From contig CP137667.1 of the NCBI GenBank assembly GCA_037976565.1, positions 27,152,423 through 27,216,422 on the forward strand: a stretch of 64,000 nucleotides of DNA. The letters run 5' to 3'. Origin of the DNA: Mesocentrotus franciscanus. Lineage: Eukaryota; Echinodermata; Echinoidea; Camarodonta; Strongylocentrotidae. Shown one piece after another: positions 46,162-57,720 of the stretch; position 1 is the first letter of the stretch, and each line of letters opens with the position of its first letter. Below the pieces are notes generated by a model, which saw only the letters and a program-made list of their open reading frames with translations, made no database searches and had not been told where the DNA came from. Position numbers and translations under genes: made by a program.

Positions 46162-46829
46162 TACCGTGCGAGTCAAAAAAGTTTACACCTAGAAAATTGC
46201 TAATTATTTTAAAACTCATCTATGAACAGTAAAATATCATACATCTTAATATGAAAGAGTGTTTTATCCCAAATCATTTGGTATCATTTTTGTGTGGTAT
46301 GTGTTCACGCTTGGATGAACAGGAGGCATTGTTTACGAGAGTGCAAAAATCGACTTGCGCCAAAGTTGCTTATCTGATGTTTAAATAAAACAATTGGGAT
46401 TTGGGTATTAAATCGGTTTTTGCAGATCCAAATAACATCCCTAACAAAATTAATCATGCCACACATATCAAATATCGAATATCAAATATCAAAGAACATT
46501 AGTGCGCGTGTTTGTGTGCGTGTGTGACTTTGCTTCTGCAAAAGCATATGCAATGCATTTTATTTGATACATTCAATTCATTCTCTCACTCCACTAATCC
46601 CAACATAATACATGCTGTAGGCATCACTTTGGCGCAAGTCCATTTTTGCACTCTCGCAAACAATGCCTCCTGTTCATCCAAGCGTGAACACATACCACAC
46701 AAAAAAGATACCAAATGATTTGGGATAAAACACTCTTTCATAAGATGTATAATAATTTACTGTTCATAGATGATATTTAAACTAATAAGCAATTTTCTAG
46801 GTGTAAACTTTTTTTTGACTCACACGGTA
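46162..46829 (+). mobile_element. Long-armed foldback transposon (668 bp, TA-flanked)
   Basis: The two ends form about 210-bp inverted arms: left begins TACCGTGCGAGTCAAAAAAG, right ends AAAAGACTCACACGGTA-like sequence. Both arms share GTTTACACC, AAAGAGTGTTTTATCCCAAA, GTTCACGCTTGGATGAACAG and TTGCGCCAAAG. The central 250 bp (46376-46623) is unique and noncoding. Short ends starting CCGTG next to TA resemble Tc1/mariner relatives. Confidence 0.85.
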
Positions 46830-48002
46830 TAGACTCTTCGCTCTTAAACAGTCAGAACCAATGTTGAATTTCCGCTATCACCCCTGCAAAAAGTTGTCGC
46901 TATCGGCCACGAGGCAGGTTTCACTCCGTTTTATAGAAAGAGAAAATGGGGGAAAATTATCATAAATGAATGAGCTAGCAAAAACTTTGCCTGATAGGCT
47001 TTGTCTTTGATGCCACGTGATTATCCCCATTTGCGCGTAGTTTTACGATAACACGGTCTGTCCCAATAATTTTGCTTTAATATGTCGGTACCGTAACTGT
47101 GACCATCATTGCTCCAAAATACACGTATTCTAGCAGTAATATCGAGTAGATGAAAATGAACATGCATACAATATTTATTGACTCTATTTAACGAATATAG
47201 TTAAAGCAAAAGACTTTGCTATTGTTTTATCCCATGACTTGTAAAGGGCCACAAAAACTCTCTGAATATATATATTTTTTTAAACATTATGCACAAATTC
47301 CACAAGTAAAGGTAAATGTTTATGAATCTTGCAATACCATTTCGATTTTTGTTTTCTTTTCGATTGTATATCTTTTGCTATATATTGGCTGAAAGGGGGC
47401 ACTTTCTTCGGTGACATGAGGGTATTTCCCCAAAAGCTTTCGTATCTACATTAAGCGCGCAGACCGTTTTGGGCCATTAAAATGGTGCAATGTTAAGGTG
47501 TAACTAATGAGACAAATTTAAAACATACTCAGGTGCTCAAAGGCACCCTGTTTGTGAACACGTGACCTTTTAGTATTCCGGAAATAATAACACTACATTA
47601 CGATTGTCTATCATGTATATTTTGTATAATGCTTTTGTATATATTGTTTGTATCATTATTACCCAAGGCCCTCAAGGACAGCGGTTTTTAAACTGAAAAG
47701 GCAACCCTGTTTAAATACAACTGAAAATAAATTAAAGGTGAGACGACTATTTTGGAGGACAATGAATGTCCCTCGGATCAATGAACATTAATGAGCACAC
47801 GTGATCTTTCTGCCAGGTCCCCAACGTCTCCATTATGTACGAAGTTTGTCACATTAGCGAGGGATCTGTTTCCTGCTTCTCTTGTTCTAAGTAGTACTAT
47901 ATAGCATTGTGTACTATTTTTAAAAATAATTTGCGCGTTGTGGTGTCGTTGTAGCTAGGTTAATACTCTAACATTGCAACCATATCTTATTTGGCCACTG
48001 TA
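46830..48002. other. Intergenic region without recognised genes
   Basis: Mixed AT-rich DNA; no exon, RNA gene or TIR element recognised. Confidence 0.5.
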
Positions 48003-48300
48003 GAGGTGTCGTGGTCTAGGGGATACGTCGTCGGTCTGTTGATCACATGGTTCGCGGTTCGAGCCCCGCCGCCGTACTAATGTCCCTTGGCAAGACATTA
48101 ATCTACATTTGCCACTCTCCACCCAGGTGTTAAATGCATAACAATAGGAAGGAATTATTTGAATGATGTGATTACCGACATCAGTAGCCTAGGAGAACCA
48201 GGGTATTATTGGATCGCCATAAGCACTTTGTTTGGTGGATATGTGCGCTATAGAAGCATATATATATTCTTATTATTATTACAATTATCATTATTATTAA
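48003..48300 (+). mobile_element. tRNA-derived SINE with ATT tail
   Basis: The best SINE of the window: A box TGGTCTAGGGGATACG, B box GCGGTTCGAGCCCCGCC, then AAGACATTAATCTACATTTG, ACCCAGGTGTTAAATGC, a 3' part with AAGCACTTTGTTTGGTGG and GTGCGCTATAGAAGCATATA, and a TTATTATT tail. The tRNA-like part does not fold with proper stems, so it is not a tRNA gene. Confidence 0.8.
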
Positions 48301-48329
48301 TATCATTATATCATTTATAATTATTATCA

Positions 48330-48332
48330 GTG

Positions 48333-48398
<66 letters not shown>

Positions 48399-48408
48399 GT
48401 ATTGTTGT
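48330..48408 (+). repeat. AGT trinucleotide array
   Basis: Nearly pure AGT array downstream of the SINE ATT tail, perhaps seeded by it. Confidence 0.9.
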
Positions 48409-49204
48409 TATTATCATAATTGTTAACAAATTTAATTGGGGAAGGGGGATTTAGCCCTTTTAGGAATGAAACGAATCGTTATAACTCCTATTGGAATCAA
48501 ACGAGTTTGGATTCAGCTAGCTCCTTTTGAAATAAAACGAAAATTTATAATCGAAACTAAATATTTTGAATGCAGTGTAGTGCATTTGATTCTCATGAGT
48601 CAGATGCACATAATATATCTATTAAAAAATATATAAATTTCGCTAAAGGTAGATTTAGCCCCTTTTGGAATCAAGCTCTTCAAATATGCAATAAAATAAA
48701 ACATTTCTACTGATAATACCACAGAGATTAAATTCTGTTTTATTCCATTTCTTCTCTCTCTCTCTCACTCTCCCTTTCTTCCCAACTTGCATCTAGTCTT
48801 TTGTGAAGTCATTTAAATATGATCGCAAGAAAAAACAAACATATACTTTGATAAACGAAGCAAACAATAATGTTGTGTATTTGCAGTCGTGTACAGAAAT
48901 ACGTTAGGCTAAACGCACCTCGCATCTCCAGTGATCGCGTTCCCAAGTTGAGAAGAAAAAAACACACCGATTTGAATTCTCAAGAGAGTTTATTAGATTT
49001 GGATAATGGTCATTAATTTTACCACATTAAAAGTAAAGATGTATTGTTCCCCAAACCTCCGCATTATCGCTCCATTAAGAAAATACTCGAAATCTTGCCG
49101 GGTGATTTCAGAATTTAATTCAATGTCATCAACTCCAAGTGGACAAATTATTGTGACAAAATAGTGCAGAGACCTTTTGCTGCGAGGAATAATCATCGTA
49201 TAGC
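48409..49204. other. Intergenic spacer
   Basis: GGAATSAAACGA-like words recur around 48460-48545 and near 48665 (TTAGCCCCTTTTGGAATCAA), suggesting a small degenerate repeat. No gene seen. Confidence 0.4.
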
Positions 49205-49598
49205 GTGGCGGACAGTGAGAGAGAGGGAGAGAGGGAGAGAGGGAGAGAGATGGAGAGAGAGATTGGGTAGAGATGGAGGGGAGGAGACAAAGGGAGGTGG
49301 GGAGAAGATGAGAAGAGTGAGAGACAGACAGATAGAGAGAGGGAGAGACAGGGGGAGACAGGAAGAGGGAGAGAAAGAGATGAAGAGAGAAGGACAGGTG
49401 GAGAGAGCGTGAGAAAGGAGGGAGAGAGAGAAAGAACATGAGGAGAAGGAGAGAGATGAGGAAATCAGAAGAGATCGAGAGAGGGAGAGAGAGAGAGGGT
49501 GGGGAAGATGAGAGAAAAAGAGAGAGGTAGAGAAAAAGGGAGGAGAAGGAGAGAGAAAAAGGAGAGATAAAGAACAAAAACAGAACCAGAGGGAAAAG

Positions 49599-49629
<31 letters not shown>

Positions 49630-49650
49630 TGGAATGGGAGACAGAGGGAG
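49205..49650 (+). repeat. GA-rich simple repeat
   Basis: GAGAGA/GGGAGA repeats; the minus-strand Ser/Leu-rich frames are artefacts. Confidence 0.95.
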
Positions 49651-50952
49651 ATGGAGAAACGTTCGTTTGCAAAGGCAAAGACAGAAAGGGTTTATGCACC
49701 TCTAGCACTATTAGATGTACATGTCAAGACAAGTTATGTTTACTTCATCTTTCAAGAAATGAATGTACTATGAAAACCTTCTTTGCACTCCCTCATATTC
49801 GATTCCTTTTAACACCGAAGATCACGTTCAAACCAAGAGTTTACATAGATTTATACAGTTCTAACAGTGATTATCTAGATGAAGTACAATTTCTTTGTAT
49901 CTTAATGCAAGGGACGATCCAATGGGGATGGGCAGAAATCCCAAGATGTTGACGAATCTCTCACAACCGAAAAAAAGTTTGATATATTTTTTGGTACTAT
50001 ATGTTTTTAAGCTAAATCACCTCCCCGGCCATCCCCTCATTGTAAATATTACCCTTATAACGTTTTGTGAATGTTGGTTTCTTTTATTTGTTCGTTTGAT
50101 TTGGTTCTTGTCTGTTTGTTTGTTTTTTCTTTGTTTTTGCGCTTGTTTTCGCTCTATCGTTCGTTCTTGTTAATGACAGAGCAACATCTATAAAGTAAAT
50201 TCAACGGAAAAGCAATTCTATCTTTCTTTTTCTTTTGCCCGAAACAATTATCAATGAATTTTCTTCTAGTTCGTATAGTCTTAACCTTGTTTTCATGCAC
50301 ATTTATATTTTCGGACCTGTCAAATAAACAGGGAAGTCCAACATTCTCATTGATATTCAACGCTGTAATTTGATAAAGTACAGTATAAGTACCATTGAAC
50401 TTTCATATGTGGACGGCACAATCACCCCGCATCATACAACCCGTCGCATTCTGCTTAGAATCTCTTAGAACATGGGAGTCACATTTATACAATTTGTGCA
50501 CCGATGAGTGATGCACACGTCTGATGATGTATATGCCATGGAGATGTGAGTTGAACATGTTGATTTCCGCAGAAAAGTCTAGGGAAAAAAACCCAGCCTA
50601 TTATATCGTTACTCCAACTGAAAGACTCCTTGATTCCGCCAATAATCAAAATACATTTTGCGAGCACACAAACCTGAATAATGAATTCTTCTGTGTGTTA
50701 TATGAAAAATGGTAAAATCCTTGCGGCCCCTTCCCAGTCAAAGACTCCAGGATGCGACACGGACATAAGCACTCTTGTGTTACCACAAGAAGAATCGGGA
50801 ATTCATCAGTTTTTAAATAAAAAGGAAACGCGGGTGATGAGATAACAGTAACCCCCACCACTACACCACTATACACAAACACACACACGCGCTCACGCGC
50901 ACACACACTGACATACACCTATGCGACCCTACTCCGTTAACAGATCCTAGAT

Positions 50953-51150
50953 ATGCCACTGCCACCAGCTCTCTTCATGCTTTTGACACAAACATTGTTT
51001 GTTCACAATAAGAATAACGCCAACGGGGATAACAGTACCCCAACACCCCGCGGCACCGGGAACGCTACCAGTGGCAATTATAGCACCAGTCAATTAGGGG
51101 AATGGCTTCCCTGGTTGTCCCACCCTGACCAACGCTATGACAATGCATGA
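50953..51150 (+). CDS. Possible small secreted peptide or receptor N-terminus (65 aa)
   Basis: A short ATG-initiated frame whose start looks like a signal peptide (MPLPPALFMLLTQTLFVHNK). It is followed by an Asn/Ser/Thr/Gly-rich segment with three N-glycosylation sequons (NST, NAT, NYS) and an aromatic end (GEWLPWLSHPDQRYDNA). ATG context has G at -3. I see no clear downstream donor or homologous family, so it may be chance. It is the only frame in this stretch that looks protein-like and not like simple repeat. Confidence 0.2.
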   Translation: MPLPPALFMLLTQTLFVHNKNNANGDNSTPTPRGTGNATSGNYSTSQLGEWLPWLSHPDQRYDNA

Positions 51151-54085
51151 TTAGATTTCATACCTCGCTAGAGAAAGATGGTGTGTTTGTGCAAAAGGCA
51201 ACATCCCCTTAAAAATATGAAAATCAATTTTCGAGGAACTTTACTGACACCCCTTATGTCATTTTTAAACGGAGGTGCCGAGCAGGCAAATGTCAATGCA
51301 ATCCCCAAGTCCATACCGTGTCTATTAGGGCGAATGTCGATAATGACAAGAAGCGATAGTTGAACTCAAAACAATTAGCATTCAAAATGAGGTTGAAACC
51401 CAGTGCACCCATAACAATGGTTCCCTCATGATAGATCACATTGGTACTGCATTCAGATGAAAGGATATCCTTACATCATAATACTGTGACAAGATATTTG
51501 GTTCATTCGTTTGCAACACTAGAGGAGATTTCTTTTAAATCTCTTTTTTTTTGGGGGGGGTTAAGCAACATTAGGCATGCATAAATTGTTGCTTTGTCAG
51601 AAAAAGCTCTGCCCATTATTCGAAAGAGTGACAAAGATTATAAAGAAATGCTCAAGGAAATCACCTGTTTGAGATGTCGGAGTATCAAGATGGCTGCTGC
51701 TTGCATCGATGACTTTGGTTATACAAGAGCCAGTCATTACGCAACACTATATTCATTATGTCCAGGTCATTGACTATGTTCTACTCTGACATCATTATTT
51801 CAATTAAGATGGCGACTCCCATTGAAGAATGGCTAGAAAGGAAACTGCACATTTTGGAGAGATTGTTTTCCATGCTGAGTAATCAAATAGGAGTAACTTC
51901 AAGATTTTTTTGAAATGGCTGATAATAGTTGATAGGGTAAGCAGCTAATGTTTGTTTGGTTTCATTTCCCTATAAAGTTCAACACAGACACATAACATTG
52001 TTGACTGTTGGGGTATTTAGGAGGGTGTACAGACTCTCATGTATCACTTTAACACGATTCCATAAAGTTGTGGGTAGAGCCTAACTCTGTCACTATCTGG
52101 TCGTGTCAAATAAGAGCAGTTACACTGCATATGGCCAATTGACTGCGGTCTCTCCTTGCACAGACTCTCTACATTTAAGAATATCGACTGACAAAGGTTT
52201 GTGACTGCAAAGTAGTGTCAGGATTAAAATGGCAGCACTTATTCGTCATGAACAACATGGCAAAGAGATTTCGTAATTGTAAATCACATATCATATTATG
52301 GTATAACATCCTTGTACGCTTCTAGAATGCTTTGGTCGTTTCTCCGGCTTAACCCTTTACATGCCACACAAATAATATCCCTGTGCCACACTGTATTCAT
52401 CGTAGGATAGATATAGCAAAGGGTTCAAGATTATTTAACTGTTTCCAGGAAAGGTTATTCTATACTGATGCTGAAAGGATTGTCATGGAGCTATTCAAGA
52501 CCGACAGTGGGTAATTTCCAAAAGCCACTGTGTTGCCCAAAGCAATCTTCCCTTCAGTTGGTGCCTATTGTTTGTAGTCAATGAGCGACAATGCAGAGAG
52601 GCCAAGAAGGCAACCGAAATTTATCAAATGTGCAAAGTACATTTCATTAACTAAAATCCTGCCAAGTTTCCTTCCAACGGGTCGATTTTGTCCATTGTAG
52701 ATTCAAAATTATTTAAATTATCTTACTAAAATAAGTGAAAAGATGTTTCTCTTGGCGGTAATGGTATAATCGTCAGTGAATCCCTTTTCCGTGGTTATTA
52801 TGTTCCAAAAGTGTACACTGTATACATGCATCCAAGCACACGCACGCGGTTATGACCTTTTGCCCAGCCCACACACCCTGCGTATCTTGCAAAGGCCACT
52901 CGAGGATCAGCGGTGCGTCCAGCCGAAGTTCTCTTGAAGAAGCCTTGAGAACATACAGTTAAAGGTTAGTGCTGTACAACCTCCCTTGAGACAACATGCA
53001 TGCATTACAGTCTGAAACTGTTCAACTGACCCGTCGCTGAGGGCGCTGTCCAAAAAGTCTTTTTGTTTACTTATTTGTTTGTTTGTCTGTTTATTTTTAG
53101 CAGCGGAAATTTTAATCTTTTTATAATTATCATAAATATATTAATGCGAACATGACTTATATTTCAGGGGACTAGTGCTTGCTAACTAATGTGGAAAAGA
53201 CAAAATCATACATAAATTATGTAATATGTTAAACATTTTATTACAATAGCCTGAAGAGTTGTCAACAATCGTGTAAACCATGAGAAGGAAGAAAGTAAAC
53301 TAGAAAAAAGAAAGCGAGACAGAGAGATAAAGAGAGACGGAAAAAATACAGACACAGGTAGTAAGTGATAAGAACCTAAACAACCCCCAAAAAAAAAAAG
53401 AAGAAGAACATACGGTGAATATATACTAATGAAAGAAACTGAATCATTGTACATTAGTGTGTATTAGAAATAATGATGCATCAACAAGATATGAAGAGAC
53501 ATTATGCATGTATTGTGATAATGGATCACACTTCATCATTAGGAGCTATTACATATCCTCTGGTTCTTAAATTCCTGGTATTGCAGACCTAGACTTGGAA
53601 AATTGTCAATTTCTAAATTTAATTCATTTGATACATTACCAATAGCGTCTTAGAATCTGGGAACATTCCGTCAATCGCTCTCTTTTCAGGAACAATTTCA
53701 TTCGGCATTTTTGTATATGATTGTTCTAATTTGATTCGATATTTCATGACGTAGAAAAGCTGCTAATTGAACTCATAATAGTTGTATATGGGACTACAGT
53801 ATGTGACATTATAATTTATAATTAAGATACCTCCGGCAAAATTCAATTATATGGATAAATCAAAAGCATTTTATTTTGATTTAACATTGCTACAATGACT
53901 GTCTTTCAAGTAGGAAAGTAAGGTAGGAAAATTCTCAACAATACCTACATACATTTTTTCTTCCTTTTCTTTAGAGGGCAAGATCCAATGATATATTCAT
54001 TGCGCTTTGCATCTCAAAACTAATGATAAACAGAGAAAACGAGCCTAAGAAAGATACAAAACAAACGTTAACTTATTAAATAGAT
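51151..54085. other. Intergenic region without recognised genes
   Basis: More even composition than the rest and few simple repeats. AAGATGGC-type words occur at about 51690, 51807 and 52227 (here as AAAATGGC). No exon, RNA gene or TIR element was recognised with confidence. Confidence 0.5.
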
Positions 54086-54765
54086 ATTTAGTGTGGGTTT
54101 TTACCCTTCTTTTCTTCTTTTCTTCATCTTCTCCTTTTTGTCTTCTTGGTCTAATATACGTCTTCGTCTTCTTTTTTCCTTCTTCTTCTTCTCCTTCTTG
54201 TTCTTCTTGTTCTTCTTGTTCTTCTTCTTGTTCTTCTTGTTCTTCTGCTTCCCTTCTTGTTTACCTTTTTCATGCAATTATCACGAAAATCTAAATTGAT
54301 AGAAATGATAAACGTACTTCCATCTTCTTTCATCTTCCTTCTTCTTCTTTCTTCTTCTTCTTCTTCTCCTTTCCCTCTTGTTCTTCTTCTGTTCTTCTTT
54401 TTTTCTCTTCAACTACTTCTTCTTTTTCTTCTTCTTCTTCTGATTTTTTCTTCTTCTTCTTCTTCCTTGTCTTCCTTTCTCCTTCTTTTTTCTTCTTTTT
54501 CATTTCTTTTCTTCTTCTTCTTTATATATATTTGATAAATGATAAACGTACTTCCATCTTCTTTCATCTTCCTTCTTCTTCTTTCTTCTTCTTCTTCTTC
54601 TCCTTTCCCTCTTGTTCTTCTTCTGTTCTTCTTTTTTTCTCTTCAACTACTTCTTCTTTTTCTTCTTCTTCTTCTGATTTTTTTTCTTCTTCTTCTTCCT
54701 CTTCTTCTTCTTCCTTGTTCTTCATCTTCATCAATATCATCCTCTTCTTCTTCTGAAAAGGAAGT
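54086..54765 (+). repeat. CTT-rich block with a 234-bp-offset duplication
   Basis: Pyrimidine-rich simple sequence. Within it, AAATGATAAACGTACTTCC and the following 165 bp (54303-54470) recur almost unchanged at 54537-54705. The 70-bp motif shared with 32238-32308 lies at 54258-54320 in reverse orientation. Confidence 0.85.
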
Positions 54766-55496
54766 AGGAAATTGAAATATCAAAATGATTATCCTTAACC
54801 GGAACCCAACCTTTCTTAATTGGTAAAGAATTCATTTCAATTCATTCATTTCTGTCCCTGTCCAGAATTGATGCATGATACTGTGTTACTAATGAGGGCA
54901 AGCACCATTTCGTCTCTCCCATTCACTTATATCAATCGTGACGGACAATCTAACAACTAATCTGCGTAACGACAAAGAAATGATAACGACTCTGATGCCA
55001 TGAATAAGATTGATTTCATCTGCAAGTTACAGCGTGACAAGAAAAAACCTTCCTCATAAAAATATAAATCAACAAATGGGTTAATAGGTGTGTCAACGAG
55101 AGATAGGCCTAGGCCAAGTTTATTGCTTTACGTCTACTACTGTCAATGCTCTTCTTTGATTTTAATCATTTATTATTTATTTAATTTTATAAATACATTT
55201 GTTCCCCCTTTTTTTTAGGAAAGAAAGAATCTAGAATATTACAATTAGATGCAAAACACAGAAATAAATGTAACACCAGTCTAAATGCATAAGACAGGGT
55301 AGATGAAAAAGGAAGACTCAAATGAAGAAGTTGATATTATGACATTAGGATGGCAAATGTGACCATTCAAAGGACATTAGTTTCAGAATGCATATGAAAC
55401 TTAGGTGTGAAAAAACACTGGAAATGATATAAGTCGTACTCTGTGACAAAGTGCAGAGGACTTAAGCCACATGGAGAGTCACACGTGTGTGTACAC
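54766..55496. other. Intergenic spacer
   Basis: No gene recognised. Confidence 0.5.
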
Positions 55497-56212
55497 CCCA
55501 CAGTGTGAACAAAGAATGTACATACCACATTGTTAATAGTGAGTGTACATATCATAACGTGAACAGAGGATGTGCATAACACAGTGTGAACAGAGAGAGA
55601 ACACACTGCAGTGTGAACAGAGAGGATACAAACCACAGTGTGAACAGAGAGTGAACTCACCACAGTGTAAACAAAGGATGTAAATACCATAGTGTGAGCA
55701 GAAAGAGAACACACCACAGTGTGAACAGAGAGTGAACAGACCACATTGGGAACAGAGAGTGTACAGGCCACAGTCTGAACAGAGGGTGTACATACCATAG
55801 TGTCAACATAGAGAGAACACACCACAATGTGAACAGAGAGAGAACACACCACAGTGTGAACAGAGAGAGATCACACCACAGTGTGAACAGAGAGAGAACA
55901 CACCATAGTGTGAACAGAGAGAGAACACACCACAGTGTGATCAGAGAGAGAACACACCACAGTGTGAACAGAGAGAGAACACACCACAATGTGAACAGAG
56001 AGAGAGAACACACCACAGCGTGAACAGAGAGAGAACACACCACAGTGTGATCAGAGAGAGAACACACCACAGTGTGAACAGAGAGAGAACACACCACTGT
56101 GTGAACAGAGAGAACACGCCACATTGTAAACAGAGAGGGAACACACCACAGTGTGAACAGAGAGAGAGAGAACACACCACGGTGTGAACAGAGAGAGTAT
56201 ATACCACACTCC
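55497..56212 (+). repeat. 27-bp minisatellite
   Basis: About 26 tandem units close to CACAGTGTGAACAGAGAGAG plus AACACAC. Units at 55800-56160 are nearly identical, while those at 55497-55800 are more diverged. Because 27 is divisible by 3, frames stay open: minus strand reads repeats such as WCVLSLFTL, plus strand NRERTHHSV. There is no start context, splice signal or neighbouring exon to support translation. Confidence 0.9.
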
Positions 56213-56502
56213 TGACAAAAAGAGTACACATCACTGTGTGACGAAAGAGTCTTATTTTGTTTTGAATTGTCTCCTTGACCATCCTTTTAACAATCATGGT
56301 TGTTTGTTTGTTATTGTTATTCTGTTGTTTTGTATGTAATTATATTATTCTCTGTTGGTGAGCATTTAAGTTGGTAACTGTCTTTCAATACGGTGTTCTA
56401 TCTCGTTTCGTGATAAATGAACATCTCCTCCACCCCTTTCTTTGTTGATCGAACTTTTTTCGCAAAAATATGACTTCGACATTTTCTTTCTTCGCTGCCT
56501 CC

Positions 56503-56755
56503 CCCCTCTCTCTCTCTCTCTTTCTCTTTCTCTTTCTCTTTCTCTCTCTCTCTCTATTTCTTTATCTCTCTCTTTCTTATATCTATCTTTCTTATCTCCT
56601 CTCTCTTTAGCTTCTCACTGTCATGCTATCTGTATCTCCCCCTCTCTGTTTCTCCTTCACCCCCACTCTTAATACCCTCTCTCTATTCCTCTGTTATTCT
56701 TCTTCGCTCTGCATCTCCTTCTCCTCATCTTTCTCTCTCTCAACCTCTCCCCTCT
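56503..56755 (+). repeat. CT-rich simple repeat
   Basis: CTCTCT with TTTCTC interruptions. Confidence 0.9.
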
Positions 56756-56822
56756 ATTGTTTTTATTCATCCGCTTCGACGAGATGCCGTAATTAAATTG
56801 ATGCGCCTAACTGCTGGACGTG

Positions 56823-57137
56823 TTAGCTGGCGCATGCGCAGTGGGCTAAAAGCTCACGTAGATACACGACCGGTGGTAATTTGCCTTCAAGGCATGTACC
56901 TATATCCCCGCGAGCCCTAAACTTACCCGGCATAAAACCAGCGTGCTTCTTCAAAGAAACTTTAGGTGCAAACAACGACGTGCCGTCTGCTCGAACTACC
57001 AACGTTTCAGTAATTCCTACACCAGCATTTGCGTAAAGATATTTCAAAATATCCTCTAGTTTAACATCTACTCTAGACAACATGGCGTGATTTGTTTGTT
57101 TGTTTGTTTCCTTCTCTGCTCTCCGTTGAACAAACAT
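56823..57137 (-). CDS. Candidate first coding exon of an unknown gene
   Basis: ATG at 57137 (A at -3) opens a 104-codon frame: MFVQRRAEKETNKQTNHAML, then RVDVKLEDILKYLYANAGVG, ITETLVVRADGTSLFAPKVS and a basic part GFMPGKFRARGDIG ending LPPVVYLRELLAHCACAS. Composition is protein-like and GC-richer than the flanks. GTGAGC on the minus strand at 56857-56852 is a plausible donor after ...PPVVYL, so the exon may really end at 56858 and splice to an exon to the left; otherwise it stops at 56823. A second ATG (MLSRVDV) lies 18 codons in. I do not recognise the family. The CpG-rich stretch with E2F-like and ETS-like sites just upstream supports a promoter. Confidence 0.45.
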   Translation of the reverse strand: MFVQRRAEKETNKQTNHAMLSRVDVKLEDILKYLYANAGVGITETLVVRADGTSLFAPKVSLKKHAGFMPGKFRARGDIGTCLEGKLPPVVYLRELLAHCACAS

Positions 57138-57484
57138 TTTAAGCCTCTCTGCAACTCGAACTATTCACCTCTAATTTACTTTGCTAGCTCTATATCGTGT
57201 TTCTTCCTTTCTCTGAATGGAAGCTTCGTTGCTGCTCTGATCACGTTTGTATAACATATAACGAATCAAATATCATCAAGAAACGCGCCTTTTTAACTCG
57301 AGAAGTGGAACGTTTAGAATAGAGAATGGACGATTTATTTGCTTTCAGGCCTCAAGAAACGAAGCACATATTATTTGTCTGTTGACTTTATCCCACAAAG
57401 ACAATATTCTTCTCATTTTGACACCGGGGTATTTGTTTCTCCTATTGTGGGGGCATTTGGGTCGAAAATATTGTATTGAGGAAG

Positions 57485-57720
57485 ACATTCGGAAGTGCGA
57501 TTTCCCAGGTTTTTCGCGCCAAAAGCGGCACCTTCCCGCCTTCACCGCAAAGCCTGACGCATCGTCTGTGCATACGCTGAATCCAGAGTGTGTCTCGCCG
57601 GCTCTTAATTTTTTTTTCTTACGACTTTGTTTCTTATGTACCCGACACCCGTTTTAGTCGGCGCGCTCTCGTTAATCAGAATTGAAGCTCAGACGGCTTT
57701 TGGCGGTAAATTCTTCACGC
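57485..57720. promoter_or_regulatory. Probable CpG-rich promoter with E2F-like and ETS-like sites
   Basis: TTTTCGCGCCAAAA at 57511-57524 is a full palindromic E2F-like site; TTCGGAAGTG at about 57488-57497 resembles an ETS site; TTTTGGCGGTAAA near 57698 is a second E2F-like word. CpG density is high (CGGCGCGCTCTCG near 57659). It lies about 350 bp upstream of the minus-strand candidate exon at 57137 and could be bidirectional, but no plus-strand gene was identified. Confidence 0.4.

Noticed and set aside
51686..52260. Repeated AAGATGGC words as a YY1 cluster or short peptide starts
   Set aside because: Three loosely similar words over 540 bp with unrelated flanks; could be chance.
32250..54333. 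Shared peptide IISINLDFRDNCMKKVNKK at 32.3 kb and 54.3 kb
   Set aside because: Explained by the shared 70-bp DNA motif next to GAA/CTT arrays; no gene structure around either copy.
55497..56212. CRISPR-like array
   Set aside because: Units are contiguous 27-bp repeats with no unique spacers, in a eukaryotic genome without cas genes.
57382..57657. Plus-strand 91-codon frame across the promoter-like region
   Set aside because: Crosses E2F/ETS-like motifs and a T-run, starts without an ATG context that I trust, and has no domain.
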